Part shown: piece after piece, positions 1 to 8,824 of the stretch
Numbering within the stretch: the stretch's first letter is position 1
How the letters are laid out: each line of letters begins with the position of its first letter
Source: a virus
Length of the DNA stretch: 46,039 nucleotides
Reading direction: 5' to 3' (one strand)
IMG/VR virus record: IMGVR_UViG_3300030117_002597
Span: 1-46,039 of that record
Made by a program: the position numbers and the translations under genes
The notes under the pieces: model-generated
Databases searched by the model: none
What the model was told of the DNA's origin: nothing
Seen by the model: the letters and a program-made list of their open reading frames with translations, nothing else

Positions 1-3000
1 TTTTCATCACCAAGTACAATCTCATTAGATTCAGTATCTATAGGTCCACCTGGGCTTCCTGAAAGTCCTGCATCATGTCCTAATAAAAGATTGTTACCAC
101 CACTTGATAGATTTTTACCAGCACTAGAACCAAGAGTAGTATTATTACTGCCTGTTACTGTGCCTACTCCTCCAGCTGTATAACCGATAAAAGTATTGTC
201 TGCTCCTGTTGTTAAAGCTGCTCCTGCATCTGCTCCTAGTGTAGTGTTATTACTAGCAGTTGTTGCGTTTACTAAAGCATTTTTACCAACAGCTACATTA
301 CTAGCACCTGTAGTATTAGTAAACAGGGCTTGATAGCCCAGTGCTGTATTGTAATCTGCTGTGGTATTGTTTGCTAAAGATGTTTTACCTACTGCTGTAC
401 ACGCTGTTCCTGTGGTGTTATCAGTAAGTGCTTGATAGCCAACTGCCGTATTATCGTCAGCTGTGGTATTCTCATCAAGTGCAAAAGTACCAATGGCTAC
501 ATTTTCTGTTCCTGTAGTATTTTCTTCTAAGGCTTGATAACCGATAGCTACGTTATTACTTGCTGTAGTATTTTTCTGTAGAGCTTCTTGACCTAGTGCT
601 GTGTTTGTTGCACCTGTGGTGTTTTCTTGCATAGCTAAATAACCTACAGCTACGTTAGCGTCACCTGTAGTATTTTCTTCTAGTGCTAATGAACCTACAG
701 CTGTATTTGTAATTCCTGTAGTTAAAGAGTGACCAGCTTGATAGCCTACAGCTACGTTATAAGTATCTGAATCACTACCAGGATTTGCAACTAAAAGTGC
801 TTCATGCCCTATAGCTACGTTTCTATCCCCTAAAACATTAGCTCCTAATGCTTGTGCTCCTATAGCTACGTTAGTATTACCTCCAGTACAAGCATCTAAA
901 GACTGATAACCGATTGCTACATTATCATTTGCTGTAGTATTGTTAGCTAATGCATCTTTACCTATTCCAACATTTCTTTGTCCTGTAGTGTTTGCTCCCA
1001 TAGCATGATTACCTATGGCTGTATTGTCGGAAGCTGTTGTATTTGCGTCTAATGCGTGTGCACCTATAGCTACATTTCTGTTTCCTGTTGTATTTACATC
1101 AAATGCTTCATAACCTATAGCTACATTAGCTGCACCTGTTGTATTTAATGCACCTGCTGCATAACCGATTGCTACGTTTTCACTTGCTGTTGTATTAGCT
1201 CCTAATGATGCCGTTCCTATTGCTGTGTTATAGTCTCCTGTAGTATTAGCATCTAAGGCTTGATAACCAAATGCTGCATTATAGTCTCCTGTAGTGTTTG
1301 CTGCTAATGCATAAAAACCTACTGCTGTGTTGTGACCACCAGTAGTATTATTTGTCATAGCACTTTTACCAATAGCTGTGTTTTCACTAGCTGTAGTGTT
1401 TGCGTCAAGAGCAAAAGCTCCTACTGCTACGTTATCATTTCCTGTAGTGTTTACATAGAGAGATTCTCTACCTACAGCCGTATTATCATGTCCTGTGGTA
1501 TTTTGTCCTAAAGCACTTCTACCAAATGCTGAATTACTGTCTGCTGTAGTGTTTGCTGCTAATGCACCTTGTCCTACGGCTGTATTTCTTATTCCTGTGG
1601 TATTGGCATCCATTGCTAATCCACCGATTGCTGTATTTTCTTTACCTGTTGAATTGTTTGTAAGAGCAGCATAACCAATACCTATGTTGTAACTGTCTTC
1701 GTTGGTGCTTGGGTTGTATGTACTTAATGCACCATATCCTATAGCTATGTTTCTATCACCAACTTGGTTTGCATCTAAAGCATAATTACCAACTGCTACG
1801 TTTCTATCTCCTGTGGTATTAACTCCTAAAGCATCTCTACCAACTGCTACATTATCCCCACCTGTTGTGTTGGCATCTAATGCTAGATAACCTACAGCAA
1901 CATTGTTGGAAGCTGTAGTATTAGCTCCTAAAGCAGCATAACCAATACCTATGTTTGAATCCCCTGTTGTATTAGCGTCTAATGCTTGTCTTCCTACAGC
2001 TACATTACTAGCACCTGTAGTATTAGCAACTAAAGCATCTTGTCCTACTGCTGTGTTTGAACCACCTGTAGTATTTGCTGCTAAAGCTCCTGTTCCTACG
2101 GCTGTGTTTACAGTACCAGTAGTGTTTGCAGCTAATGCACTTTTTCCTACTGCTGTGTTTGAATAGCCAGTAGTATTTGCTGCTAATGCTGACTTACCAA
2201 ATGCTGCATTGTTAGAAGCTGTTGTATTTGCTGCTAAAGAGTTATGACCTACAGCTGTATTAGCACTACCTGTAGTATTTGCTGAAATACTTAAATACCC
2301 TACAGCAGTGTTATTGTCTCCTGTTGTGTTAGCGTCTAAGGCAGCAGAACCAACTGCTACATGAGAAGAACCTGTAGTATTAGCTACTAAAGCATTGTGT
2401 CCTACAGCTGTGTTGTTATTAGAACCTGTTATTGTTCCTAGTGCTGACTTACCTACAGCTACATTGTAGTCACCATCTGTTAAAGCATCACCTGCTTGGC
2501 TACCTATAATAGTATTTTCAAGACCAGCTGTAAGTTTAGTTCCTGCATGATAGCCTATTGCTGTGTTTGAATCACCAGTTGTTAGGTCATCAAAAACTTC
2601 CCAACCTAAACCTGTATTTTTTTCTGCTGATGATAATGTTCCTGTACCTGCGTCATTACTTATTAGAATACTGTTATCAAAGTTAGTTATGTTTGAGGAT
2701 ATGCCGACACCATTAATTGTACTTGATCCTGTAATAGCTCCATCTACTTGTAGAGTTGAAGCCATATCAACGGCTCCGTCTATATCGACCACATCTAGGT
2801 TGGTTGTTCCGTCTACGTCTATATCTCCAGATATATCAAGACTTGCAAAAACTGATGTACCTGTAGCAGTTACTGTTCCTGATATATCAACAGCACCATT
2901 CATGTCTATGGTTGTAGCGTTTATTTCTATTTCAGTATCAGAAACTAAATCTAATACTCCGTCTGCTGATTGATGTATGTATGTGCCTGAATCACCAAAC

Positions 3001-3566
3001 TGTAATTGTCTTGTGCTATTTAATAGTAAACCTGTATCAGCAACGTGTGTAAGAGTGGTGTCTGTATCTGTACCAAAACCTAATACTGAGGCATCAGATA
3101 ATAAAGTTAAATCGTCACCAACAAAAAAATCACCTGCTACATTTAAATCTGTAAATGCATCTGTCATAGCTGCACCAGAGCCAGCTCCGTCAGAATATAC
3201 AGCTTTTACATGACCTGCTGGTATAGTGACATTAGCTCCTGAGCCTTGAGATATAATTATATTTTGTGATCCTGATGTAGCATTTTCTATTAGCCAAACC
3301 TTAGAAACAGTATTTGGTCCAATAGTTATCGTACAAGCACTATCAAGTGTGCCTGTATATTTTAAATACAATGAACGACCTGGATCAGTTGATCCATCCG
3401 CTATTGTTGTTGTATGAGTATCAGCATTTGTAGTTATAGCTTCTGTGCCATAACTAAAAGCTTCTGCAATTAATTCTAAATTGGTATTCGTAGAAGTACC
3501 CCAGGTACCGCTTTCGTCACCTGTTGCAATTTCTTTAAGTCTTAAATCATTTACATATGTTGCCAT
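1..3566 (-). CDS. Tail fibre with YadA-like repeats, partial (cut by left edge)
   Basis: This is the receptor-binding-side tail fibre. It is open at the window's left edge, so only the first 1188 codons are visible. Residues 1-330 form an N-terminal region (start MATYVNDLRLKEIATGDESG) with beta-rich domains containing several ISG/VDG-type short repeats. From about residue 330 to the edge the protein is a long array of degenerate 17-residue units of the type NTTGxxNTAVGxxALxA, like the left-handed beta-roll of trimeric YadA-type adhesins. The last visible residues (GPIDTESNEIVLGDE) are the kind of sequence that in marine phage fibres directly precedes a C-terminal intramolecular chaperone (peptidase S74 family). 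I infer that the missing end encodes that domain. The gene is the last visible one of the late operon, 13 nt after the 231-residue structural gene. It was identified by reading the reverse strand directly. Confidence 0.88.
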   Translation of the reverse strand, partial: MATYVNDLRLKEIATGDESGTWGTSTNTNLELIAEAFSYGTEAITTNADTHTTTIADGSTDPGRSLYLKYTGTLDSACTITIGPNTVSKVWLIENATSGSQNIIISQGSGANVTIPAGHVKAVYSDGAGSGAAMTDAFTDLNVAGDFFVGDDLTLLSDASVLGFGTDTDTTLTHVADTGLLLNSTRQLQFGDSGTYIHQSADGVLDLVSDTEIEINATTIDMNGAVDISGTVTATGTSVFASLDISGDIDVDGTTNLDVVDIDGAVDMASTLQVDGAITGSSTINGVGISSNITNFDNSILISNDAGTGTLSSAEKNTGLGWEVFDDLTTGDSNTAIGYHAGTKLTAGLENTIIGSQAGDALTDGDYNVAVGKSALGTITGSNNNTAVGHNALVANTTGSSHVAVGSAALDANTTGDNNTAVGYLSISANTTGSANTAVGHNSLAANTTASNNAAFGKSALAANTTGYSNTAVGKSALAANTTGTVNTAVGTGALAANTTGGSNTAVGQDALVANTTGASNVAVGRQALDANTTGDSNIGIGYAALGANTTASNNVAVGYLALDANTTGGDNVAVGRDALGVNTTGDRNVAVGNYALDANQVGDRNIAIGYGALSTYNPSTNEDSYNIGIGYAALTNNSTGKENTAIGGLAMDANTTGIRNTAVGQGALAANTTADSNSAFGRSALGQNTTGHDNTAVGRESLYVNTTGNDNVAVGAFALDANTTASENTAIGKSAMTNNTTGGHNTAVGFYALAANTTGDYNAAFGYQALDANTTGDYNTAIGTASLGANTTASENVAIGYAAGALNTTGAANVAIGYEAFDVNTTGNRNVAIGAHALDANTTASDNTAIGNHAMGANTTGQRNVGIGKDALANNTTANDNVAIGYQSLDACTGGNTNVAIGAQALGANVLGDRNVAIGHEALLVANPGSDSDTYNVAVGYQAGHSLTTGITNTAVGSLALEENTTGDANVAVGYLAMQENTTGATNTALGQEALQKNTTASNNVAIGYQALEENTTGTENVAIGTFALDENTTADDNTAVGYQALTDNTTGTACTAVGKTSLANNTTADYNTALGYQALFTNTTGASNVAVGKNALVNATTASNNTTLGADAGAALTTGADNTFIGYTAGGVGTVTGSNNTTLGSSAGKNLSSGGNNLLLGHDAGLSGSPGGPIDTESNEIVLGDE
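40..2600 (-). repeat. Tandem 51-bp coding repeats of the fibre shaft
   Basis: The fibre gene contains about 50 degenerate tandem units of 51 bp, measured for example between the matching GTAGTRTTT words at 2068 and 2119. Each encodes 17 residues with conserved NTTG, NTAVG and AL positions. A few units are longer, with DSDTYNV-type insertions near 770 and 1690. The units diverge at third positions, so this is an old, selected array and not a recent slippage product. The length of the array probably sets the fibre's length. Confidence 0.85.
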
Positions 3567-3579
3567 AAATTATCCTTTC

Positions 3580-4275
3580 TTACGCCACCTCTTGATAGTT
3601 AGCATCTTGAGATGTATTTATATTACTATAGTTTGGTGTTTGTGTTGTCGATATACTTGAATAGCTAGGTGTTTGTGAATCATCGACTAATCCCCAAACA
3701 TTTACTCCTTCTATTTCTCCAGTAGCAAATACTCCTGTTGGAATAGTAACTGCTTTAGCTACAACAGTTATACTTCCTAAGCTACTTGTTGCATCTAATC
3801 CTGTAACTTCTAAAACATTATTAGTAGATAAACTTATACTTCCTAATGCAGAAGTTCCTGCTAATCCTGTAACTGATACATTAGCTGCTGCGGAAACTGA
3901 TTCATCACCAAGTGTTCCTACTGAAGCAGAGCCTGTAACTCCTGTTACAGCTGCTCCCATAGTCATTGCATTACCTAATGCAGAAGTAAGACCAAAACCA
4001 GTTGCAGATGTATTAGCATCCGCTGCTACTGTTTCGCTTCCTAATGCAGAAGTTCCAGCAATTCCTGTTGCAGAAATATTAGCATCTGCTGTTATTGTTT
4101 CTGAGCCTAATGCACTTGTAGCTGATACACCAGTTACACTTACATCTGCTGCTGCAGAAACTGTTTCGCTACCGAGTGCAGTTGTTCCTGAAACTCCAGT
4201 AACTTCAACAGGTATAGGTTCGCCAAAGGTTAATTGACCCCAGGTACCTCGACCCCAACCTGTTACGTTTGCCAT
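3580..4275 (-). CDS. Repeat-containing structural protein, fibre-associated
   Basis: This 231-residue protein is built from about seven units of roughly 18-22 residues with the core VTGVSxTSALGSETV, followed by a C-terminal block with three short repeats around TQTPNYSNI. Similar tandem blocks are common in virion proteins of marine phages and suggest a beta-structured surface or tail appendage. The gene lies 1 nt after the 143-residue gene and directly before the fibre, so a role in the tail tip or fibre attachment is likely. The N-terminus (MANVTGWGRGTWGQLTFGE) has a WGxGTWG motif seen in such proteins. The exact function is not known. Confidence 0.6.
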   Translation of the reverse strand: MANVTGWGRGTWGQLTFGEPIPVEVTGVSGTTALGSETVSAAADVSVTGVSATSALGSETITADANISATGIAGTSALGSETVAADANTSATGFGLTSALGNAMTMGAAVTGVTGSASVGTLGDESVSAAANVSVTGLAGTSALGSISLSTNNVLEVTGLDATSSLGSITVVAKAVTIPTGVFATGEIEGVNVWGLVDDSQTPSYSSISTTQTPNYSNINTSQDANYQEVA

Positions 4276-4276
4276 T

Positions 4277-4708
4277 TTACGCTATTCTAATAATAGCATT
4301 TGAAGCATCAGCTGTTGGAAATTGAATTGTAAAATCTCCAGCAGTAGATGTTTTATCTCCTCCGAAATCTAAAATACAAACAGCTGGATCACCAGAAGCT
4401 GAATCGTTAAAGATCATAGCTCCTCTTGCAGTTACAGTAGCATTTGAAAAAGTCAAATCTGCAAAATCTGTAAGTGCAGTTGTTCCTGATGTAGAAGGAT
4501 CAACTCTAGTTAGAGATGCTCCTTTAGCAGTATAGTTTGTACCAGATACTTCATTAGAAGTAGTGTACGCAGTTGTAGAAGCACCAAGACTAGCTGAACT
4601 TGTATAAAGTGCTAGATTAAAAGTGCTGCCACCTGAGTTTTTAAAATTGTGTACACCCTCTAATAATTCTTGTTTAAAAGATGTGCACATTGCTTGCGTT
4701 ATCGCCAT
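4277..4708 (-). CDS. Virion structural protein, marine phage type
   Basis: This is a 143-residue protein, beta-rich and Thr/Ser/Ala-rich, starting MAITQAMCTSFKQELLEGVH with a NLALYTSSASLG segment. Proteins with this beginning occur beside fibre genes in many marine phages and are annotated only as structural or hypothetical. The start codon overlaps the stop codon of the upstream gene by one base, so the two are translationally coupled. No catalytic motif is visible. A tail or neck decoration role is inferred from position alone. Confidence 0.55.
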   Translation of the reverse strand: MAITQAMCTSFKQELLEGVHNFKNSGGSTFNLALYTSSASLGASTTAYTTSNEVSGTNYTAKGASLTRVDPSTSGTTALTDFADLTFSNATVTARGAMIFNDSASGDPAVCILDFGGDKTSTAGDFTIQFPTADASNAIIRIA

Positions 4709-4998
4709 TATATTCTCCTTACAATATCAGCCATATCCTTATGACCTTGTTTCTCTAATAAACCAGCTACAGTAGCTCTATCGCTTAATATAGCTTGTTT
4801 TATATAAAGTAAAATTAAATTTTCTATAGATGATTTAAAAGCTTTAGCTTGTGCTTGCACCATTGGATCAGCATTATCGCTTATTGCTATAAGTCTCTCT
4901 ACTATTCTTTCAGTCCAATATTCAGGACTAAGACCTTTATTCTGTGTTGTCTTTACGTCAACTGTACCTACTTCTGGTTTTATTTCTGCATTTAACAT
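4708..4998 (-). CDS. Conserved hypothetical protein, tail/neck module
   Basis: This 96-residue protein is mostly helical by appearance (residues 28-90 are rich in Ala, Ile, Leu, Lys and Asp). I do not recognise a family. Its start overlaps the stop of the upstream adaptor gene, and its stop overlaps the next start, so it belongs to a coupled run of neck genes. It could be a small connector or chaperone component. Confidence 0.5.
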   Translation of the reverse strand: MLNAEIKPEVGTVDVKTTQNKGLSPEYWTERIVERLIAISDNADPMVQAQAKAFKSSIENLILLYIKQAILSDRATVAGLLEKQGHKDMADIVRRI

Positions 4999-5639
4999 TA
5001 GCTTCTACCTATTCTCTGACTATCATCTCTATATGAATCTACTTTATTATCACCCTCTCCTAAAGTTTTTAATCTAGCTAAAGCTTGATCATATCTTTTT
5101 TCGTAGGTTGCCATAAGATCAGGCTCTCCTTTCATGTAAGTATAAGCTTCTACCAAACATCCATACAACAATGCATTCTCAGCATTAGTTGATAACCATG
5201 TAGTTCCTGAATCAGAACCAGCTGTTAGTGAATCTGGTTGATAGAAATAATGTAGCTCTACTGTATAACCAGAACCTGGTGTTGGTCCAACAATAAAAGA
5301 TGTATTATCAAACAAAGCATAATGCTTTGGTACTCCTGTAGTAGAAGCATTTGGATAAGCCTCTCTTATAAAGTTAACATCTTTAAATAAAAGAAACTCT
5401 TGTGAACTAGAGTTTGTAATACTTAAAGAAAAGTTGTCTAAAAAATCTGTTGGTGTTGATAGATATTGATTACCTGATGTTAAATTTCCTGTAACATTTT
5501 TTCTAAACACAGGAAGCTTAACTGTTTTAAGTATTCTTGTTTCTGCTTGTTTAATTATTGTAGGCAAATCTGCTACAAAAGTAGCTTCTGTATTTTGTAA
5601 ATAATCTTGTATTAAACTTTTTAATTCTGAGTATGTCAT
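4998..5639 (-). CDS. Head-tail adaptor protein
   Basis: This 213-residue protein begins with a helical segment (MTYSELKSLIQDYLQNTEATF) followed by IIKQAETRILKTVKLP and a beta-rich middle with YLSTPTDFLD. This resembles phage adaptor proteins that dock on the portal ring (P22 gp4 or T7 gp11-like family members in marine podoviruses). The position between another adaptor-like gene and the tail genes supports the role. The gene overlaps the upstream zinc-finger gene by 4 nt. Its residues DSYRDDSQRIGRS at the end are a typical polar tail. The function is assigned by family resemblance and context, not by a catalytic motif. Confidence 0.6.
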   Translation of the reverse strand: MTYSELKSLIQDYLQNTEATFVADLPTIIKQAETRILKTVKLPVFRKNVTGNLTSGNQYLSTPTDFLDNFSLSITNSSSQEFLLFKDVNFIREAYPNASTTGVPKHYALFDNTSFIVGPTPGSGYTVELHYFYQPDSLTAGSDSGTTWLSTNAENALLYGCLVEAYTYMKGEPDLMATYEKRYDQALARLKTLGEGDNKVDSYRDDSQRIGRS

Positions 5640-5950
5640 CCTATTGTAATTTTTACATCTCCTATATTGCCTCTTAAGACTATGCCACTGCTATTAACAG
5701 GATCAAAGCCAAAGTAAACAGTTGAATCTTTTTCTCCGCTATCTGGTCTTGCATTAAATAATGCTTGTGAATCAGAAGTATTTAGTTTGCCTACTTGATA
5801 TTGTGGTTGATCTGGATCAAAACAATTCTTACAAACTCTTAATCCATTTCTAGTTTCATTTTCTATTTCATATTTAAGCTCATTAAGCTTGTATGAAAAT
5901 CCACATCTATCACATATACCTAGTGCTTTTGAGCCTACTGCATAAGACAT
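5636..5950 (-). CDS. Small zinc-ribbon structural-module protein
   Basis: This 104-residue protein has a clear four-cysteine zinc ribbon in its N-terminal half: CDRC near residue 13 and CKNC near residue 40. The C-terminal half is beta-like and ends in GNIGDVKITIG. Small zinc-ribbon proteins lie among the neck genes of several marine phages, but their role is unknown. The gene is coupled to the following adaptor gene by a 4-nt overlap. It may bind nucleic acid or stabilise the neck. Confidence 0.55.
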   Translation of the reverse strand: MSYAVGSKALGICDRCGFSYKLNELKYEIENETRNGLRVCKNCFDPDQPQYQVGKLNTSDSQALFNARPDSGEKDSTVYFGFDPVNSSGIVLRGNIGDVKITIG

Positions 5951-5952
5951 TT

Positions 5953-6645
5953 TTAATAAACACTACCACCTGGTACAAACTTTACTGCTGCTCTTTCTCT
6001 ATCAGCATCAGAAACTTCATCCCATAGCTCCATATATCTTTGCCTAATCATGTTAACTCTATTCTGAGCTTCAGGTTCTTTACAGGCTATATTATATGCT
6101 AGTGCATAAGTTAAGCATGGAAGATATCTTGCTGGTACATCTGCATTATTACTTGCAACACTACCTGCATCTTCAATTCTTTTTATGTAGTCATAAACTA
6201 AAGTATATGTTTGTGCATCATCAGGCGTTGACCATAAAACTATATTAATACCACCAGTACCTTTATCAGCATAAAACTGAGTAGGCTTTGACCTAGATAG
6301 TTTCTTTGCTTGATGGTTGTACTGTGTTCTAGATATTCTAGTAAGTTGTTGATCAAACTGTTTATCAGTATCTCCAGAATCTGTTCGTATAAAAGCATCA
6401 ACTATCTCTAACGCAGAAGTTTCTGCAGCATAGCTGCTAGTGCCTGCAGTTAAAGCTTGAGTTGCTTGTTCTATCTTCCAAAGGTTTAAGCCTTTGTTTT
6501 GCCATTCTAAAAATATAAGATTTAAAGCACGTCTTGCAGTTCTATAATCATAACCAGAACGCATAGTAAGACCGCATAGTTCATATGCTTCTTCCATGAT
6601 ATCTGATAAATCTAGATTAAATGTTGTTGTACCGCTTGTTGCCAT
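5953..6645 (-). CDS. Head-tail connector / DNA-stabilisation protein (P22 gp4-like)
   Basis: This 230-residue, mainly helical protein starts with a low-complexity segment and then reads NLDLSDIMEEAYELCG, followed by RTARRALNLIFLEWQNKGLNLWKI. That helical pattern, and the later YIKRIEDAG and RYLPCLTYALAYNIA segments, match the family of packaged-DNA-stabilisation or adaptor proteins that sit below the portal. Position downstream of capsid genes and upstream of a second adaptor agrees. It is separated by 3 nt from the upstream small gene. Confidence 0.6.
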   Translation of the reverse strand: MATSGTTTFNLDLSDIMEEAYELCGLTMRSGYDYRTARRALNLIFLEWQNKGLNLWKIEQATQALTAGTSSYAAETSALEIVDAFIRTDSGDTDKQFDQQLTRISRTQYNHQAKKLSRSKPTQFYADKGTGGINIVLWSTPDDAQTYTLVYDYIKRIEDAGSVASNNADVPARYLPCLTYALAYNIACKEPEAQNRVNMIRQRYMELWDEVSDADRERAAVKFVPGGSVY

Positions 6646-6648
6646 TAT

Positions 6649-6732
6649 TTAACACGCACCTTTTTTCATAGATGATTTACCACCTTTTCTATATTTTTTT
6701 ATACGTAACTTTCTTTGAAATCCTTTAGCCAT
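6649..6732 (-). CDS. 27-residue highly basic peptide
   Basis: This tiny gene encodes MAKGFQRKLRIKKYRKGGKS followed by SMKKGAC. A Shine-Dalgarno AGAGG lies 7 nt before its ATG, and it fills the otherwise empty space between two real genes. About 44% of its residues are Lys or Arg. It directly follows the 100-residue basic protein and ends in a cysteine as that protein does (WKC versus GAC), which suggests related roles, perhaps DNA condensation or virion assembly. The short length keeps the call tentative. Confidence 0.5.
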   Translation of the reverse strand: MAKGFQRKLRIKKYRKGGKSSMKKGAC

Positions 6733-6745
6733 TAAATACCTCTAA

Positions 6746-7048
6746 TTAACATTTCCATCTTCTACGAGCCTGTCTTATTCTTGAGTTAGGATCATTTCTA
6801 GTTTTAGCTGAACTTCTTTTCAGCTGTCCTAAAGACCTAGCACAATAAGACTTTCTGCGTTTTGCAGCCTTACTACCTTTTTTAACTTTGCCTGTTACTG
6901 CTGTTTTTAACTTTGATCCAGGATTTGCTTTGCGATATGCACGCACTCCTTTAGCAGTCATGCCAGCACCAGACTTAGTAGGTCGATAGTTAGCACCTTT
7001 ACCTTTTGTAGTTCTAGGTATAGGTCTTTCTCTTTTGGCTCTAGACAT
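6746..7048 (-). CDS. Basic DUF6321-type protein
   Basis: This 100-residue protein is very rich in Lys and Arg and contains GMTAKGVRAYRKANPGSKLK, the segment KVKKGSKAAKRRKSYCARS and the end DPNSRIRQARRRWKC. These match a family I know as DUF6321, found in virion gene clusters of marine and other aquatic phages. The role is unproven; DNA binding or a packaged basic protein are natural guesses. No Shine-Dalgarno precedes its ATG. Instead the dispersed motif AAACCAGTAAATATT (7055-7070) lies just upstream. Confidence 0.7.
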   Translation of the reverse strand: MSRAKRERPIPRTTKGKGANYRPTKSGAGMTAKGVRAYRKANPGSKLKTAVTGKVKKGSKAAKRRKSYCARSLGQLKRSSAKTRNDPNSRIRQARRRWKC

Positions 7049-7068
7049 ATATTTAAATATTTACTGGT

Positions 7069-7386
7069 TTATGTTTTTCCACCACCAAACATTTTTTTAA
7101 CGTAGTCTTGGTAAGGAACGACACCAGCAACTGCACCAGAAGCAGGACCTTTTGCAGCCTTAAAAGGTGCTTTAACTTTGCCTGTAATTCCGCCACCTTC
7201 CATTCCTCTTCTACCTTCAGCATCCATTTTCATAGGTACTTCAGGTCCTTTCATTGGGCGTTTCTTTATCATCATTTTTGGCATTCCAAACTTTCCGCCT
7301 TTACGCATATTTTTTCTCTCAGCAGAAGCTCCGCCTGCTCCTCCGCCTGCCATTTTTATTTTCTTTTTCTTGTTTCCGTAATCCAT
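7069..7386 (-). CDS. Small basic Gly/Met/Lys-rich protein, structural module
   Basis: This 105-residue protein has a strongly basic, glycine- and methionine-rich N-terminal two thirds (KKKKIKMAGGGAGG, PKMMIKKRPMKGPE) and ends VVPYQDYVKKMFGGGKT. It is one of four consecutive small basic proteins in this part of the late operon. I do not recognise a family. It may be a minor virion protein that contacts DNA or stabilises the capsid interior. Confidence 0.5.
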   Translation of the reverse strand: MDYGNKKKKIKMAGGGAGGASAERKNMRKGGKFGMPKMMIKKRPMKGPEVPMKMDAEGRRGMEGGGITGKVKAPFKAAKGPASGAVAGVVPYQDYVKKMFGGGKT

Positions 7387-7474
7387 AATTTATCCTTATC
7401 TTTGTTATAAAGAACAGAAACTTAACCTATAAATAATAAAACTTAAAGGTTAAGCACTGTATCTTTGTTAATTA

Positions 7475-7750
7475 TTATCCTTTCTTTTTTGGTCTTCCAC
7501 GCTTTTTAGCAGGAGCTTTTCCTGAAACATAAGCTTCATTTACATCTGGAGTAGATGGATCATCTGCTTTATAGTGACCTTTACTATCTCTAGCTCTTTT
7601 CTTTGATCCAGATAACTCAGCGTGTTTACGTTGAGCATCTTCTAGATCAGGATCAGGACCAAAAACAGGTCTTAGAATACCATCATCTCCTTCTGCCAAT
7701 ACAAAGTATTGTGCTGGGAAATTACCATTTTCTGAAATAAAATATTTCAT
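7475..7750 (-). CDS. Small protein with C-terminal AT-hook-like tail
   Basis: The first 45 residues look folded (MKYFISENGNFPAQYFVLAE). The rest is polar and ends in KAPAKKRGRPKKKG, which contains the KRGRP core of an AT-hook that binds the minor groove of AT-rich DNA. In an AT-rich phage genome this could help to hold or compact packaged DNA. No family is recognised. An 88-bp gap follows the gene and holds an 8-bp inverted repeat, CTTAACCT (7421-7428) and AGGTTAAG (7447-7454), without a clear T-run. Confidence 0.5.
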   Translation of the reverse strand: MKYFISENGNFPAQYFVLAEGDDGILRPVFGPDPDLEDAQRKHAELSGSKKRARDSKGHYKADDPSTPDVNEAYVSGKAPAKKRGRPKKKG

Positions 7751-7760
7751 ATTACTCTCC

Positions 7761-8168
7761 TTAATCAGAATACACTTTAACCATTTCTAAAACAATAGAA
7801 TAAGTGTCTCCGCTTGAATGACCTTTAGTAGTAAACAGAACATCTCCTGTTTTACCACTACCTGCGTTATTTGGAAGTCCTCCAAAATCTCTGAAGTCCA
7901 TGTGTCCATTACTGCTTTCAGCTAGTTCCACTAAAAGAACATTAGATGAAGCATCTAAAAACACTTGAACAGACATACCAACAATGGCATGGCTTATACG
8001 CATTATTCTAACTTCTGAACAGGCTACGCCATCATAGTTAGCTGCTAAGGCAGAAACATCTACCTTAGCTACTGCGGATTCGCCAGTGCCATCACTGACA
8101 TTGGTAAACTTCATAACACAGTTTCTTTCACCATCAATAATGGTTTGTGAAGTTACTGCATCAGCCAT
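7761..8168 (-). CDS. Hypothetical virion protein
   Basis: This 135-residue, beta-rich protein starts MADAVTSQTIIDGERNCVMK. It has no recognised motif. Position downstream of the capsid gene and alongside another beta-rich gene suggests a capsid decoration or head-completion role. It follows the 175-residue gene after 12 nt, with a Shine-Dalgarno (GGAG) before its start. Confidence 0.45.
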   Translation of the reverse strand: MADAVTSQTIIDGERNCVMKFTNVSDGTGESAVAKVDVSALAANYDGVACSEVRIMRISHAIVGMSVQVFLDASSNVLLVELAESSNGHMDFRDFGGLPNNAGSGKTGDVLFTTKGHSSGDTYSIVLEMVKVYSD

Positions 8169-8180
8169 AATTTACTCCTA

Positions 8181-8708
8181 TTAAGATTGGTCAGTAAATG
8201 CTGGAGCATCTGCACCTTCTTGATTACCCCAGATATACCAGTTGGTTGAATCTTTGGCTAGTATATTAATTTCAAATATACCAAAATCAGTCAAAGTTAA
8301 TATAGAGTTTGAGTTACCATCAGAATATACAGATACATTGTCTGCATTTGAATCTAAGTGAACAATACCACCTATATAGAAGTTAGTGTCTGAACCTGTA
8401 TCAATGATAAGGTTTTCTGTTTCTTCTGCTGCACCACCATAGATAATTTTAAAATAAACTCCTGCTGATGGTGAAGGAAGTGTTAGTGTGCAGTTTTGAC
8501 CTAGTGCTGGAACTACTGATATCCTGCCACCATGTGCTGCTGCTGTTAATGAAATAGCTGCTGAATCAGCTAATGCTACAGGTGCTACTTGCATCCCTGA
8601 ACCATCTAAAGTAAATGATGTAGATACTGCTCCTGTACTTGAGTTTGTTGAAATGACCTTAAAGCCATTTTCAGACCTTACTGGTCCATTAAAAGTTGTA
8701 TTTGCCAT
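8181..8708 (-). CDS. Hypothetical beta-rich virion protein
   Basis: This 175-residue protein starts MANTTFNGPVRSENGFKVIS, a beginning very common in marine phage structural proteins. It continues with beta-strand-rich sequence containing CTLTLPSPSAGVYFKIIYGG. It likely forms a decoration or fibre-base protein. It is the first gene after the terminator that closes the capsid transcription unit, with GGAGG before its ATG, so it may need its own promoter or rely on readthrough. Confidence 0.5.
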   Translation of the reverse strand: MANTTFNGPVRSENGFKVISTNSSTGAVSTSFTLDGSGMQVAPVALADSAAISLTAAAHGGRISVVPALGQNCTLTLPSPSAGVYFKIIYGGAAEETENLIIDTGSDTNFYIGGIVHLDSNADNVSVYSDGNSNSILTLTDFGIFEINILAKDSTNWYIWGNQEGADAPAFTDQS

Positions 8709-8793
8709 TTTTCCTCCTCGGAAAATAAATCTATCATCTTGGCTTGTCTGCTAGGGCAGTTGATAGATAGGTTAATGAAATCCCTAGATATGA

Positions 8794-8818
8794 AAAGAGG
8801 GGAGCAAAAGCTCCCCTA
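8794..8818 (-). terminator. Rho-independent terminator after the major capsid gene
   Basis: On the minus strand an 8-bp perfect stem AGGGGAGC / GCTCCCCT with a TTTT loop (8799-8818) is followed by CTTTT. It lies a few bases past the capsid gene's stop codon. The T-run is short, so termination may be partial, giving much capsid mRNA and less of the downstream genes. Confidence 0.75.
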
Positions 8819-8824
8819 CAAATT

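Noticed and set aside
40-2600. CRISPR-like regular repeats at the left end
   Set aside because: The period is 51 bp without unique spacers, the frame stays open throughout on the minus strand, and the translation is a fibre repeat. This is a coding tandem array.
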